Positions 22,501 to 33,235 of a stretch of 64,000 nt of DNA are shown piece by piece (the first letter of the stretch is position 1; each line of letters opens with the position of its first letter). Source of the DNA: Brachionus manjavacas (Eukaryota; Rotifera; Eurotatoria; Ploima; Brachionidae); the NCBI GenBank assembly GCA_019054805.1, contig JAHQIY010000014.1, forward strand, positions 1,550,001 to 1,614,000. Reading direction: 5' to 3'. A model generated the notes under the pieces. The model was given only the letters and a program-made list of their open reading frames with translations, searched no databases and was not told the origin of the DNA. Made by a program: the position numbers and the translations under genes.

Positions 22501-23533
22501 CTTGATTATCTTTCATATTTTTTTAAAATTTTATTTATCAAATATAACCTTTTTTTAATGATTGAAATTTTCTTAGAATAATTCTTCAAATGTTTTAAAT
22601 AAATAAAAATATGTTCTTTTTCTATTAATTGTACAGGAAATAAAATGATTACAATAGTAAAATGATGCAAATATTTTTTACGAACTGATCAATTCCAAAA
22701 CCCATTGATCAGATTTTTTACCATTTATAATTAATTTTTATTTATATAAACAAACTAGGTCTTAGACTAAAATCACATTTTACTGACAAAATTTAGAAAT
22801 CATTTTCTAATTTTTCAGTTAGACTCAAAAAAATAATTTTAATTTATTACTCAAATTCAAAACTTTAGAGTTTGTGTCTTTGTTCATTCAATTTATTAAA
22901 CTTAGTTTAGTTTTGAAATTTACAATATTTTGAAAATTTTGGAACGAATCTTGTCGACTGTAGTGTTTAAAAAAAATTTTTCTTTGGACAAAATATTTCT
23001 CATTTTTTCAACTTTGTGCAAAATTAAAAGGTAAATTGAGTGATCACAAAAATCAATTGAAAATCAAAATCTTATGTATTGTATTTTAATATAAAAATTT
23101 AAAAATAAAAATTCAACTTCAAAAACAAATTAATTAGACGAAATAACCAAATACCAGTCCATGTTTTTAACAAAGATTGACTTTGATATCTTTTTTGAAT
23201 GAGTCTATTGATTTAGAATAATTTTTAAATATACCAAATAAATCTAGAAAAATAGATTCAAAAAGTAAAAAAAACGCAATTAGTCTGTAAAAAAAAAAAC
23301 TTGAAAGAGAAAATAAAAATATAGAAATAATCACGAAGAAAAATGATTAATTAATTTTAAAAATCGAAAAATATAATAGATTTTTTTGGTTTTCATCGAT
23401 TTTTATTTTACCTCTTGAAAAAAAATTTAAGAGTAAATCAATTTTTTTAATAAAATCAAAAAGACGCAAATTTTTATAAATAAAATTATATTTTGTTTGA
23501 GTTAACATTGGAAAATATATCAGAAATAAAAAA
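22501..23533. other. AT-rich spacer between lectin genes 1 and 2
   Basis: No gene seen. Homology between genes 1 and 2 begins only a few bases upstream of the ATG (the AAATAAAAAAATGAAGCC box), so this spacer is not part of a duplicated unit. Confidence 0.5.
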
Positions 23534-24931
23534 ATGAAGCCAATTTGGCAAATATTGATTATGACCATATTCTTAATGAATTTTGAATCAAATTTTTGTC
23601 AGCACATGAATCAATTTGAAAAACTTTGGCTAAACGGATCAACAGATTTGGCTGTGTCAGAACAATTTAGAAGCGCTTATTCCTTGTACACTGTTCAAGG
23701 TCTGAGTCTTCTAAAATGTGCCTCTTTTTGTTCAATAAACAATATTTGTCTCATTTTTTCGAAAAAAAAATTAGGAAATAATTCTGAATGTGAATTTTTT
23801 TCATCCCGAAATTTTGTGGAATCAGAAATTATTTCAAATGGTTATTCATCTGTATACAGAAAAAAGCTTGATATCTTGGAAACAACTATTACAACTACAA
23901 CATCCACTTCAACAACAACTACCGTTGATTATACATGTCTCGGTGGTGAATGTTCGTGTTTTGATAGCATGAGGTTATATGAAAAAATAATTTTTTATTT
24001 TTAAGTATTAAAAATTTTTAATTTAAAGTTATTTTTCAAAATCTTTGAGTAAATGTGTAAAATGTAGAGATGGTTGGACAGCATATAAAAATATTTGCTA
24101 TCAGGGATTCAGTAGTGTCAAAAGATGGCAAGACTTTGTCAACTATTGTATATCACTCAATTCAACACTCTTAATTGCAGACAGTTCTGAAAAATTTGAC
24201 TTCTTTAGACCAATATCAAAAGATCTTACTACAATCAGCGGAAATCAGCGCACTTGGGTAATTTATTAATTGTTTATCTATGACGAGTCAAAGCTCTCTT
24301 ATATTAAAAAAAAACGCTTATTAATAAAAAGAATTGTATTGTTATTAAAATATTTAATTAATATGTAATTGTAATTGTATCAAAAAAAGATGAAATTATA
24401 AATTAGCAATTATGCAATTGAGTTCGATAATGATATTTGGATATCTTTATTTATTGGTTTATCTTTTCTGAGTAAAGCCCTTTCAGATAAAAAAAATTAA
24501 AAGTCAAGTAAAAATAAAATAAAATGTAAAATTGGTTATAATATAATATATAAGAAAATTAAAATAATACCAAAAATCAATTACAGGTGTAGCATGTTTA
24601 AGTATTGAACAGATCAAAAACGAAAGAAATTATATATCACTATATATCTTGATTCAAAACCTTTATTATACTCTTCCAACTGTTTTATAACTAATGAAAT
24701 TCAATTATTTTTTATTTATACTGAATATTTTAAATTAAGGTCTATGCTAAATATGATGTGATTGGAATTTACCAATGGATGAACTTGAATCCAATTAATA
24801 CATCATTTTTTGATAATGGATTAATATCGAGTAACACTGGATGCTTTTGCTTTTACACAACTCCTAGTTCTCTATTAATTATCACTGGATGTACTCTTAC
24901 TTCAAATGGTATTTGCGAATACGGTGATTAA
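23534..24931 (+). CDS. Secreted PAN + C-type-lectin-like protein, family member 2
   Basis: Exons 23534-23973, 24029-24257 and 24740-24931 have exactly the lengths of member 1 (440, 229 and 192 nt) and give 286 aa. Exon 1 differs from member 1 at only about six positions by eye, with similar identity through the codons SSEKFD in exon 2. Beyond that it diverges (FFRPISKDLTTISGNQRTW; exon 3 VYAKYDVIGIYQWMNLNP...GICEYGD). The second intron is 482 nt instead of 58, and the extra length is AT-rich with no recognised element. Domain order is signal peptide, PAN, short Thr linker, CVKC, CTLD. Confidence 0.85.
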
Positions 24932-25264
24932 TTTAGTTCAATTAAATAAATAAAAAGGAAATAAAGAAAAGAATGATAAATAGATTGTTGATTTTAATAG
25001 ATACAAAATATTAAATAAAAAATTATTTAATTTTAATAAAATTATTAATACTAGATTAAAAAAATTTGGAATTTAAGCTTGATAAAAATATTCACAGAAT
25101 TAACTTGATTATTTAGAATCTATACAAAACAACTAGTTGCATTCAAATCTTATAAAATAGCAGGTCTTGTCAATTTCATAATCTATAGATCACAAATTTT
25201 ACTCGCAAATTTTAACTTGTAAATTTAATGAACTAAATAAGAAAATTAAAAAAAAAAAGATGGC

Positions 25265-25450
25265 ATCAAATACATTCTGCACTATAAATAATCACAAGTT
25301 GCACTATAATATTTAAATTGCACTATAATATTTACATGCACTATATTAATCAAAGCTGCACTATAAATAACATTCTTACACTATAATATTCTTTAACAAG
25401 CACTAATATAATTTTTATTTTGCACTAAAATAATCTTTACTAAGCACTAA
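25265..25450. repeat. Array of GCACTA-type words beside the MULE fragment
   Basis: About ten copies of (T/A)GCACTA(T/A)AAT-like words occur at irregular 15-28 nt spacing in the same orientation, ending where the MULE transposase frame ends. They look like subterminal repeats of a Mutator-like element (transposase binding sites). The array is part of the element end by position; function is inferred. Confidence 0.6.
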
Positions 25451-25458
25451 ATTTCTTG

Positions 25459-26085
25459 TTAAGCCACTTGCGCCGCCAAATGAGATGCGTGCTCAAAGAC
25501 ATCTTTGCTCGCAAATTGCTGCATAATGACGATTTCATTCAACAACTGATCGCGATGAGTTTTCGTGACTTTTGACAAAGCGTCTTCCACCTTTGTTTTC
25601 ATGTGGTACCAACACATGATCCTCACTGGTTTAAAGCCGAGAGCTAATCCAAAGCCATTTGAAATAGCCTGAGCTGCGTCTGCCACTAAGTATTTCGGTT
25701 TGAAATCAACACCATGAAATTCTAAGACTGCTTTTTTTACAGCATTAAATGCAAAGGCGTAGTCTTCATCTTTTTCCGATTTGCAAAGAGCCAATCCATA
25801 AGGATGAAATGCTTTGGCTGCATCAGTTGTGCCGAGCAAAATAACCGAATAGCCGTTCCAGTTAAGTTTGTAGGTGGCATCGCAATGCACATGATTGTTG
25901 TACTGCGTCAAGCTGATAAGACGTTTCGACGTCCAGAACACGCGAACGGTAGATTCTTTAGTTTCAAAATTGTAGTCAATGTCATAGTCGTAACAGAACC
26001 CATCGTCCATTTTCGGTAGTTTATTGTCTACGCGATTAAAACGGGCTCTTTTTCGAACAGTTTAAAATGCCAATAATAAGCGTTT
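25459..26085 (-). mobile_element. Mutator-like (MULE) transposase fragment
   Basis: The minus-strand frame 26010-25459, open further upstream to about 26080 without a Met, encodes the MULE catalytic core. It shows HCDATYKLNWNGYSVILLGT (first Asp), HPYGLALCKSE, YLVADAAQAISNGF (second Asp) and the CWYHMKTKVED C/H motif. It stops before the final Glu region, so the copy is truncated at its 3' end, where GCACTA repeats take over. No zinc-finger or complete N-terminal part is present. Confidence 0.85.
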
Positions 26086-26229
26086 CATGATCTTTAGATC
26101 GGGAAATTGACAAGACCCAAAATAGCGCAATGTAAAATCTTGACCATTCTATTAGTCCATTGCTAAACTAAGCTAAAATTCTTTCAGATTAATAAAAAAA
26201 AAAATATAAAAGGTATAAAATGAAATGTA

Positions 26230-26360
26230 AAATAGAGTAAACAAATTTAATGGAGTTATGGTTTATTGGGTCTAGTAGGTAAGTTGAACCATAGTTGACA
26301 TATTAAGGGAACAATTTCTGTTCTCGAATTTTGTGAACTATTAGTTCGCTAGAATTTCTG
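26230..26360. repeat. Partial copy of the GGTGAAC fold-back repeat
   Basis: The sequence GGGTCTAGTAGGTAAGTTGAACCATAG and TTCTGTTCTCGAATTTTGTGAAC matches the left arms at 28600 and 47260. Only the left arm is present here. Confidence 0.55.
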
Positions 26361-26375
26361 GGTAAGATTTTAACG

Positions 26376-26910
26376 ACATTAGAACGTTTCATTGCAAGAC
26401 AAATCATAGCAAGGTGAAATTATCCATCTTCATAGCGAAGTAAGACAAAATTTACCTGGATTAATTGATTGCAAATAAAGTTAATTTAAAAAAAGTAAAG
26501 TTTAATTGTTAATTGAATAAAAAATAAGATAATTAAATTTAATTTAATGTCTAATCTTCAAAATTCAAAATTAAATCTTCAATATATTGACACAATTCTT
26601 CTTTATTATACATTTTACACAAACTTAGCAAACGTGATATAATCTTTTTTTTCATTTTCAGCCGGTCTATTAAACATTTCTCCAGCCCTTACTTTGATCA
26701 AATTACATTCCATAATTGATTGCTCTACTAGTAACTTCTCTAATAATTAGTAGAGAAGTAGAATGAGTTAGTAGAATTGCAAAAAATTACATGTAATGAA
26801 AAAAATTTAGTTGCTATGAAAAAAAAATAATGCAATGAAAAAATTAGAGATGCGATGAATTTTGTCTTGCAATGAAAAATAGCTTGCTATGAAACGTAAC
26901 AGAGCCGATT
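26376..26910. repeat. Possible old fold-back element with TTTCATTGCAAG words
   Basis: The block AACGTTTCATTGCAAGACAAA at about 26382 pairs in inverted orientation with sequence at 26850-26900 (TTTTGTCTTGCAATGAAA and ATGAAACGT). The middle holds a hairpin with CTTCTCT and AGAGAAG arms near 26733-26760. Arms are diverged. Confidence 0.4.
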
Positions 26911-26917
26911 TTAACAT

Positions 26918-27220
26918 CAGAGCCCGTATAGCCGATTGGTTTGCGTGTTAGTCATGCAGGTAGAGGATCGAGGGTTCGAAACCCGCTGAGGGTAAAAAAA
27001 CTTCAAAATATCTCTGCAATACGTGGCGAATTTTTAAACCTCTTTCATCATGAAAATAGGGGGACCAGTTTCGCCTGGGTAATAATTGCGGTGTAGATGA
27101 TCAACTCGATGCAGGAGCCTCTGTGTCAGATCGAAGCCGTTTCTCAAAAAGGTATTTGAAAAGGAGATGAGCGCTTCCCAATTATACACTAGAATAGAAA
27201 AGGGACAATCATTATTATTA
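26918..27220 (+). mobile_element. tRNA-derived SINE
   Basis: The head has a pol III A box (TAGCCGATTGG, 26929-26939) and B box (GGTTCGAAACC, 26973-26983) with tRNA-like spacing. An unrelated body of about 230 nt follows, ending in an ATT repeat. Candidate target-site duplications TTAACAT lie at 26911-26917 and 27221-27227. The cloverleaf has mispairs in the acceptor and T stems, so this is not a working tRNA gene. Both boxes are intact, so transcription is possible. Confidence 0.72.
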
Positions 27221-27227
27221 TTAACAT

Positions 27228-27616
27228 TTAGTTATGAATTTGTTCAGGTCCTGAAGCCGATTCATTTTTCAATCTTTTTAAAGTCATTTTTAAGAGGCCT
27301 TTAACTCAAACGTAAGGTGATTAAATTTTTGCTTGAGTTTTTGACAGCGAGTTTTCTGAAAACTTCTTTTAACTTTCCTGCATTCTTTTATCAGATTAAC
27401 AATGTTAGGGGGAAAGACTGCTTCTGTAGATTTTCTTAGATGGTAAGGAATGCTTTTATGTGAAGCAGAAATTATTTTTTATGTAGTTTTATCATTTAAT
27501 TAATCTATTGTGAGTGAATTTTTAGTGATATTAACTAAAGGGGCATTTAAAATCTCGCTGAATATGTCCCAGTTTGCTTTCAGTTAAATTTTTTAGCTCA
27601 GTGATAGTTCTGTAAA
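27228..27616 (-). mobile_element. LINE fragment (linker between endonuclease and RT), decayed
   Basis: The minus strand matches the LINE piece at 60094-60410 and the intact element at 2900-5900. Recognisable stretches are ISASHKSIPYH-like, PPNIVNLIKE-like and SASGPE at the end. Several stops occur. It abuts the lectin pseudogene at 27617, making a chimaeric junction. Confidence 0.65.
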
Positions 27617-28522
27617 CTGATTGTAGTAAGATCTTTTGATATTGGTCTCAAGAAGTCAAAATTTTCAGAACTGTCTGCAATTAAGAGTGTTGAATTGAGT
27701 GATATACAATAGTTAACAAAGTCTTGCCATCTTTTGACACTACTGAATCCCTGATAGCAAATAGTGTTGGAATCCGTACAAGCGGACACTTAACCGGTCA
27801 AAATTTTCAGAAACCGTGACCGTGTCCGCATTAGCCGGACAATCTTTAAGCGGACGGTCATTTGGCAGGTCAGCTAGGAGGTCTATTTTTTGGACCGCCA
27901 AAATAAACGGTCTAAAATATACGGGCGACCAAAAAACCGGCCTAAAAAATACGGACGGTCAAAAATACGGCCAAATTTTTGGCGGCCAGCCACTTAAATT
28001 GAAATTTTTTCGAAATAATGTTTTTAATTTTCTTTAAAAAAACTAATTAAAATGAAAAAAAAAAATAAAAAAAAATTTTCTTTATTTATTTTGAAAAGTT
28101 TTTTAAGATTTTTTTTTTCAAAAATTTACAAAAAATTTAGTTACCGCCCGCCAAAAAGCTGGCCTCTTATTATGCCGCCCGTTTTTTTAGACCGTTTATT
28201 TTGGCGGTCCAAAAAATAGATAGCCTAGCTGACTGGCCAAATGACCGCAAAAAACCGTCCGTGTTTTGAACCGGTTTGTCTTGACCGTATCCAACACTAA
28301 TAGCAAATATTTTTATATGCTGTCCAACCATCTCTCCATTTTACACATTTACTCAAAGATTTTGAAAAATAACTTTAAATTAAAAATTTTTAATACTTAA
28401 AAATAAAAAATTATTTTTTTTATATAACCTCAAGCTATCAAAACACGAACATTCACCACCGAGACATGTATAATCAACGGTAGTCGTTGTTGAAGTGAAT
28501 GTTGTAGTTCTAATAGCTGTTA
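27617..28522 (-). pseudogene. Broken lectin family copy 4
   Basis: Minus-strand remnants of the lectin family: the end of exon 1 (Thr linker and CLGGECSCFD) at 28522-28415, intron 1, and exon 2 interrupted by the hAT MITE at 27762-28299. Exon 2 stops at the TTIS codons (27617), where a LINE fragment begins. The PAN exon and exon 3 are absent. Where present it is almost identical to member 2, including its FRPISKDLTTIS patch (here FLRPISKD), so it is a young partial duplicate. Confidence 0.85.
27762..28299. mobile_element. Non-autonomous hAT-type palindromic MITE (538 bp)
   Basis: Ends are TAGTGTTGGA and TCCAACACTA, flanked by the 8-bp duplication ATAGCAAA (27754-27761 and 28300-28307). Because it interrupts a sequence known from paralogues, the empty site is visible and the duplication is certain. 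Arms of about 200 bp pair around an AT-rich centre and contain CGG/CCG-rich words such as TTTTTTGGACCGCCAAAATA. There is no transposase. An 8-bp TSD and this TIR fit hAT elements. Confidence 0.88.
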
Positions 28523-28594
28523 TTTAATATTAAATAAAAAAAAAATGAATTTAAAGGAAAAAAAAAGATAAAGAATTCATTTATATTAGAGTCT

Positions 28595-29495
28595 ATATTC
28601 ACTCGTTGAAAAACCGGGTCTACTCGGTTAGGTGAACTTTGGTTCTCTTATTATCCAAACAATTCTTGTTCTCAGGTTTTGTGAACTATTGTTCACTCAA
28701 TTTTTTTGTTCAAAACAGAATTAGGGTGAACCAAAATAGAATTAGACGAACAATTTTTAGATTATGTGAACTAATAGTTCACATCTTGAGTGAATTCAAT
28801 GTAAATCGACCGGATTTTTATTTTCTTTTTACTATTTTTTTTTTGGATATAAATAAAATTATAATAATTTATTCAAAATTAAATTAGATAAATACAATTT
28901 TGGATAAATTTTATTATAAGAAAAATGAAAAACATTTTATTTGAAAGAAAATTTATTAACAATATAAAGACTATTTAACTTATTTTACATTTTTTATACT
29001 TTCCTCTTTTTGAATAAAAAAATTTGATTTTTTAACAAAAATCTTTCATTCCAAATTTCAACCAATCAAAATATATGTAATTTTTAAAAATTCGGACGAT
29101 TCACTCACTATGATAAATTCTGAGAACAAGAATTGTTCCAGATACAGGTGAACCATTGTTTACCTCACTGACAAAAACCCGATAAACTTTGCTTTCATCT
29201 AATAAAATTGAAAATTATTTTTAAAAATGGAATACAGAGCGTAGATAGTTTTTAAACTACAAATATTATCTTTAAGGATCATCATATCACAAACATAAAG
29301 TCAAAATTACACTAAGTAAAACACTAAGTTTTTCATGCTTGCAATATTAACTTAAAAATAATTATTTTTTTGAAACTGAAAAAAATATTATATTTAAAAA
29401 ATTAATTAAAAAAAATTAATATTTGAAGCATCGCACTTTTTCAATGTTATTTCAAAATTGGATATTTTTGTAATTCAAACACAAAAAATTAAACC
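28595..29495. repeat. Dispersed ~0.9-kb repeat, copy A (with fold-back first half)
   Basis: A left arm (28605-28700: GGTTAGGTGAAC ... ACAATTCTTGTTCTCAGGTTTTGTGAAC) pairs with an inverted right arm (29100-29195). A 300-bp flank follows that is also found at 47930-48235 (TTATCTTTAAGGATCATCAT, TTTTTCAATGTTATTTCAA). Copy B lies at 47250-48235. It is non-coding. Confidence 0.75.
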
Positions 29496-29686
29496 ATTTT
29501 TATTAAAATTTATTTTAAAAAATAATAAGATCCAAAAAAATAATAAGGTTTTATTATTTTCTAAACCTTAACTCAAGTGATCAGAAACAGCTTATGAAAA
29601 TACTTGCCTTATAATCAAAAAAAAATTATATCAAAAAGTTTTAATATAATAATGAATGATTTAATATCCTTTTTTTTTAACATTCA

Positions 29687-30475
29687 TTAAGAATTAGAAT
29701 ATTCGCAAATTCCGCTTGTTGAAGAAAAACACCCCGAAATGTCTAAAAAAGAATGAGGAAACGTATAAAATCCAAAGCATCCAGTAAAAGTTGTTACACC
29801 CGCAACCAACGATGCGTTCAAGGGATTAAGGTTCATCCAGTTGAAAACATTAATTGTATCATATCTTGCATAGACCTAGTGATTAAAAGGGTAAAAAATA
29901 TTAATTTGAAATTAAAATTGTACCCAAGTTCGTTGATTACCACTAATAGATGAAAGATTTCTTGAGACTGTCTGAAAAAATCCAAATTTCTCATTATCAT
30001 CGGCAATTAGTAGAGTTGAATTAAGTGATACACAATAATCTACATATTCTTGCCAGGTTTTGGATTGCGGGAATGCTCGATAACAAATTGATTTATAAGG
30101 TAGCCACAAATCTCTACATTGATTTATGTTCGATTGATTGATTTTTTTTTTATAAAAAGATGAATAACCATTTGAAATAATTTCTGATTCCACAAAATTT
30201 CGGGATGAAAAAAATTCACATTCAGAATTATTTCCTAATTTTTTTTTCGAAAAAATGAGACAAATATTGTTTATTGAACAAAAAGAGGCACATTTTAGAA
30301 GACTCAGACCTTGAACAGTGTACAAGGAATAAGCGCTTCTAAATTGTTCTGACACAGCCAAATCTGTTGATCCGTTTAGCCAAAGTTTTTCAAATTGATT
30401 CATGTGCTGACAAAAATTTGATTCAAAATTCATTAAGAATATGGTCATAATCAATATTTGCCACATTTGCTTCAT
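29687..30475 (-). CDS. Secreted PAN + C-type-lectin-like protein, member 3 (linkerless)
   Basis: Exons 30475-29924 (552 nt) and 29875-29687 (189 nt) join in phase to 246 aa. The signal peptide and PAN half (MKQMWQILIMTIFLMNF to SNGYSS) are nearly identical to members 1 and 2. The Thr linker, CSCFD segment and first intron are missing: the PAN half runs straight into NQCRDLWLPYKSICYRAF. The lectin half is clearly diverged and ends GICEYSNS. It lies in opposite orientation to members 1 and 2. The hybrid structure suggests gene conversion of the 5' half onto an older lectin gene, or loss of linker and intron together. Confidence 0.85.
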
Positions 30476-31630
30476 TTTTATTTTGATTTTTAGTTCTTTT
30501 CCTCTAGAATCGTTTGAGAGATTAATTTAAAAATTTTCGGTTTAAATTTTTTGAGATTTTTCACAAATCTTAAAAATAGATTAAATTATTAATAAGTCAT
30601 TTAAAATTTAATGAATAAATAAAGTAAGGGAATTTAGTAATTTTAATCTTCCTTAGCTTTTTCTAAGAAAATTACTCCAAAACTAAATAAAAATAATATT
30701 TTTACTAACATCAATTAATATTTAATGAATTAAGATTTTTTTAAAATTTAAAAATTTAACTTGATTTTATTCTTGATATAAAATTAACTTTTTTGTTTTC
30801 CATTATTATTTAATATTCATTTACGAAAGCAACCATTTCTATTAAAAATTTAGGATTTTAAAACGTAAGTTATTTTTTTTTATTTAATGACACAATTTTT
30901 ATGCAATTACTAGCTGAATTTATTTAAAAAATTTACTCATAAACCTTTTTTTTTTTTTGATAATTCATTTCCCCAAATATTTAATTGTGTACAAGTTTTT
31001 TGTTATATTAATTGTATAATTGCTAATTAAAAATGTTTTACAAAATTTTAAATTGATTTCAAAATAAAAATTTCTATCATGTTGTTACGCTAGCTCATTA
31101 AAAATTAACGAAGAATTTTTTTTATTTTTTTTATTATTTCAATTGTTTAGAAATCAATTTTGTATCCTCACTTATTAAAGGGACCTTTTTCATTATTTTT
31201 TTTAAATTGATTAAGTAGCATTTAATAAAAAAAATTTATTTTAAATAAGTATATTACAATTATTATAACAAAAAGCACTACATATAAATTTCTTAAATTT
31301 TTTCAATTTTTGAATAATGAAAAATTAGTTTGGTTGGTGAATTAAAAATCTCCTTTATTTTAAAATTAACTAAGTTTAATAAATAATTTAACAAAAATTT
31401 AAATTTGAAATGCAGTTAATCATGCAAAATCATCTTAATCAGCATTTAAGACTAGTATTACATTCAAACATTAATTTGAAAGATAAAAAAAGGTCGAAAA
31501 CAAAAGATATTTTTGAAAGAAAAATTAAAGTATAATTGTTATTTTGTTTTGTTTTTATGTTTTTTTTTGTGCATTTTTTCCTTGAGCTGGAGTGGTGACG
31601 CATTCACCACTACACCTTTTTCTAAATGTT
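30476..31630. other. AT-rich intergenic DNA, nothing recognised
   Basis: Only low-complexity AT sequence and short frames without motifs. Confidence 0.5.
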
Positions 31631-31639
31631 TTTTTCTAG

Positions 31640-31860
31640 ACAACAAAAGTTTTAGAAAGTTATATAAAAAATTAAATGTACTAGACACCAAATTAATTTC
31701 CATCAAAATAGTCTTCAACGTGTTTGAATAGACTGGTAGAATGGTCAAATGTATGGATGATGAATTTTAATGAGGAAAAGTGCAAGATTATGGTTATCGC
31801 GAACAAGTATTTAATTTAAACGTAAAAATTAATGGTAGGCCACTCGGGAATACTGATAAA
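31640..31860 (+). mobile_element. Decayed LINE RT fragment
   Basis: Across frames, a W-S-x-V-W-M-M-N-F piece, then KCKIMVIAN and an NVKINGRPLGNT-like strand are visible. This is the region just after the RT YADD box. Stops are present. Confidence 0.5.
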
Positions 31861-33030
31861 TAACGTGAAATGTGCATTTTACTTTTTTCAAGCATTCCAG
31901 TCTTTCAAGTTCCTCTTTATAAAATCGTTTAGATCGGTATTTGTATCTTGAATATTCCAGTCACAAAAAAAGGAGAACTAATCTATGAAAATTGATAGAT
32001 AAATCATTAATGAGTTGGGAGAAATTTCATCGAAAAATATGTTAATACATCGTATTTTATTTAATTATCAAATTATATTTTTAAATTTTTTAAATAATTT
32101 TTAAGATAATAACAGGCAAAAATTTAATAAAAAATATTTTTTTCCAGTTTTTTTCTCTAATTAAAATTCGAAATTTATCTACACTTTTACATTTGCATAT
32201 TAGAGTTGTTTAAATGTCCAAAATTAAAGGCCAAGCCGGGACTTGTTGTTATTTTTTTTTAAAAGTCCAACACTCGCTTGACTTCCATGATAACCACCTG
32301 GGACCGCAAAAATATCATTTCCTGGAACGGAAGAAATTTCATTTGTAAGAAAACAAATACTTTTACAGAACTTAATTCTCGATACATGATGTAAGGTCAT
32401 GACTGGATTCGTAATGAAACTGATAACTTAAACAAAATTTACGGACTCATTTTATTAGATTAAAAATCAATAAAGAAAAAGAAAAAAAAATATTAAATTT
32501 ATACTTAACTTATATATATTGAATATTTTTATAAAATAATATTTAATTAAATTTTGTATTCTGGTACCACAATTTTAAAGAGCGTTTGAAACGTCATAAT
32601 CATAAATTTCCATAGGAAATGATTTTTTTGTTTCGTCAATACCAATCAATGATAATGTTAAAATTCGCGAACGTGATTTTCGAAGACAAAATAGCAATTT
32701 GTGTGATTAACAATCTCAAGCAAGGAAAAAACATACAACAAAAAAGCAAAAAGTTCCAAAGAACAAAGAGAAAAGATTACACGAACCCGTTTTTCGGTCA
32801 TAACAATTTCAAAACTAAATTTTTTTTTAATTTATTTTTTTCTTGTTTGTTTTTTTTTAAATAAAAATATTAAGAGTTTGATAATAAAGTTATTTTAAGT
32901 TTATTTTCTTATTTTTAGATTTTGAAATATAAACCTTGGCAAGACTTAAGACCAAGATAAATTTAAGTTTTTTCTGACATAACTAGCTAAAAGTGCTTAG
33001 ATGAAACATGCATGAAGTCATCGTTTTTAG
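31861..33030. other. AT-rich intergenic DNA
   Basis: An 81-codon plus frame at 32619-32864 begins MIFLFRQYQSMIMLKF and is basic, but it has no supporting context. No other signal. Confidence 0.4.
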
Positions 33031-33235
33031 CTTGGAATGCAATATCAGCTTGGTGTCTTCATACTAATAAATAGATAAAATTACAAGAAAAAGCACAGGC
33101 TAGAGCGATTAAACTTAATGACTTAAGAACATAATAGAACTTCCTTATCAAAAAAGACTATGAATTTTGGACTTATAGATCAATTGAAGTTAATTTCAAT
33201 ACTGCTACTACTACTACAACCTCATATTTAATCAT
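33031..33235 (+). mobile_element. LINE 3' fragment with CTA-repeat tail
   Basis: The frame shows SAWCLHTNK, then EKAQARAIKLNDLR (thumb motif equivalent to LEKVQERATK). It ends in CTACTACTACTACAAC at about 33211, the same kind of 3' tail as at 2635 and 6164. Confidence 0.6.

Noticed and set aside
26921-26993. Possible functional tRNA gene
   Set aside because: The A and B boxes are good but acceptor and T stems have mispairs, and the sequence continues into a SINE body with flanking duplications.
28639-28887. 82-codon plus frame
   Set aside because: Sits inside the fold-back repeat shared with 47250-48235, where the frame is not preserved.
32200-32290. Possible small hAT remnant (TAGAGTTG ... 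CCAACACTC)
   Set aside because: Ends are only weakly inverted and no target duplication could be identified.
32619-32864. 81-codon plus frame
   Set aside because: Ends in a low-complexity Phe-rich run; no motif, and flanked by repeats.
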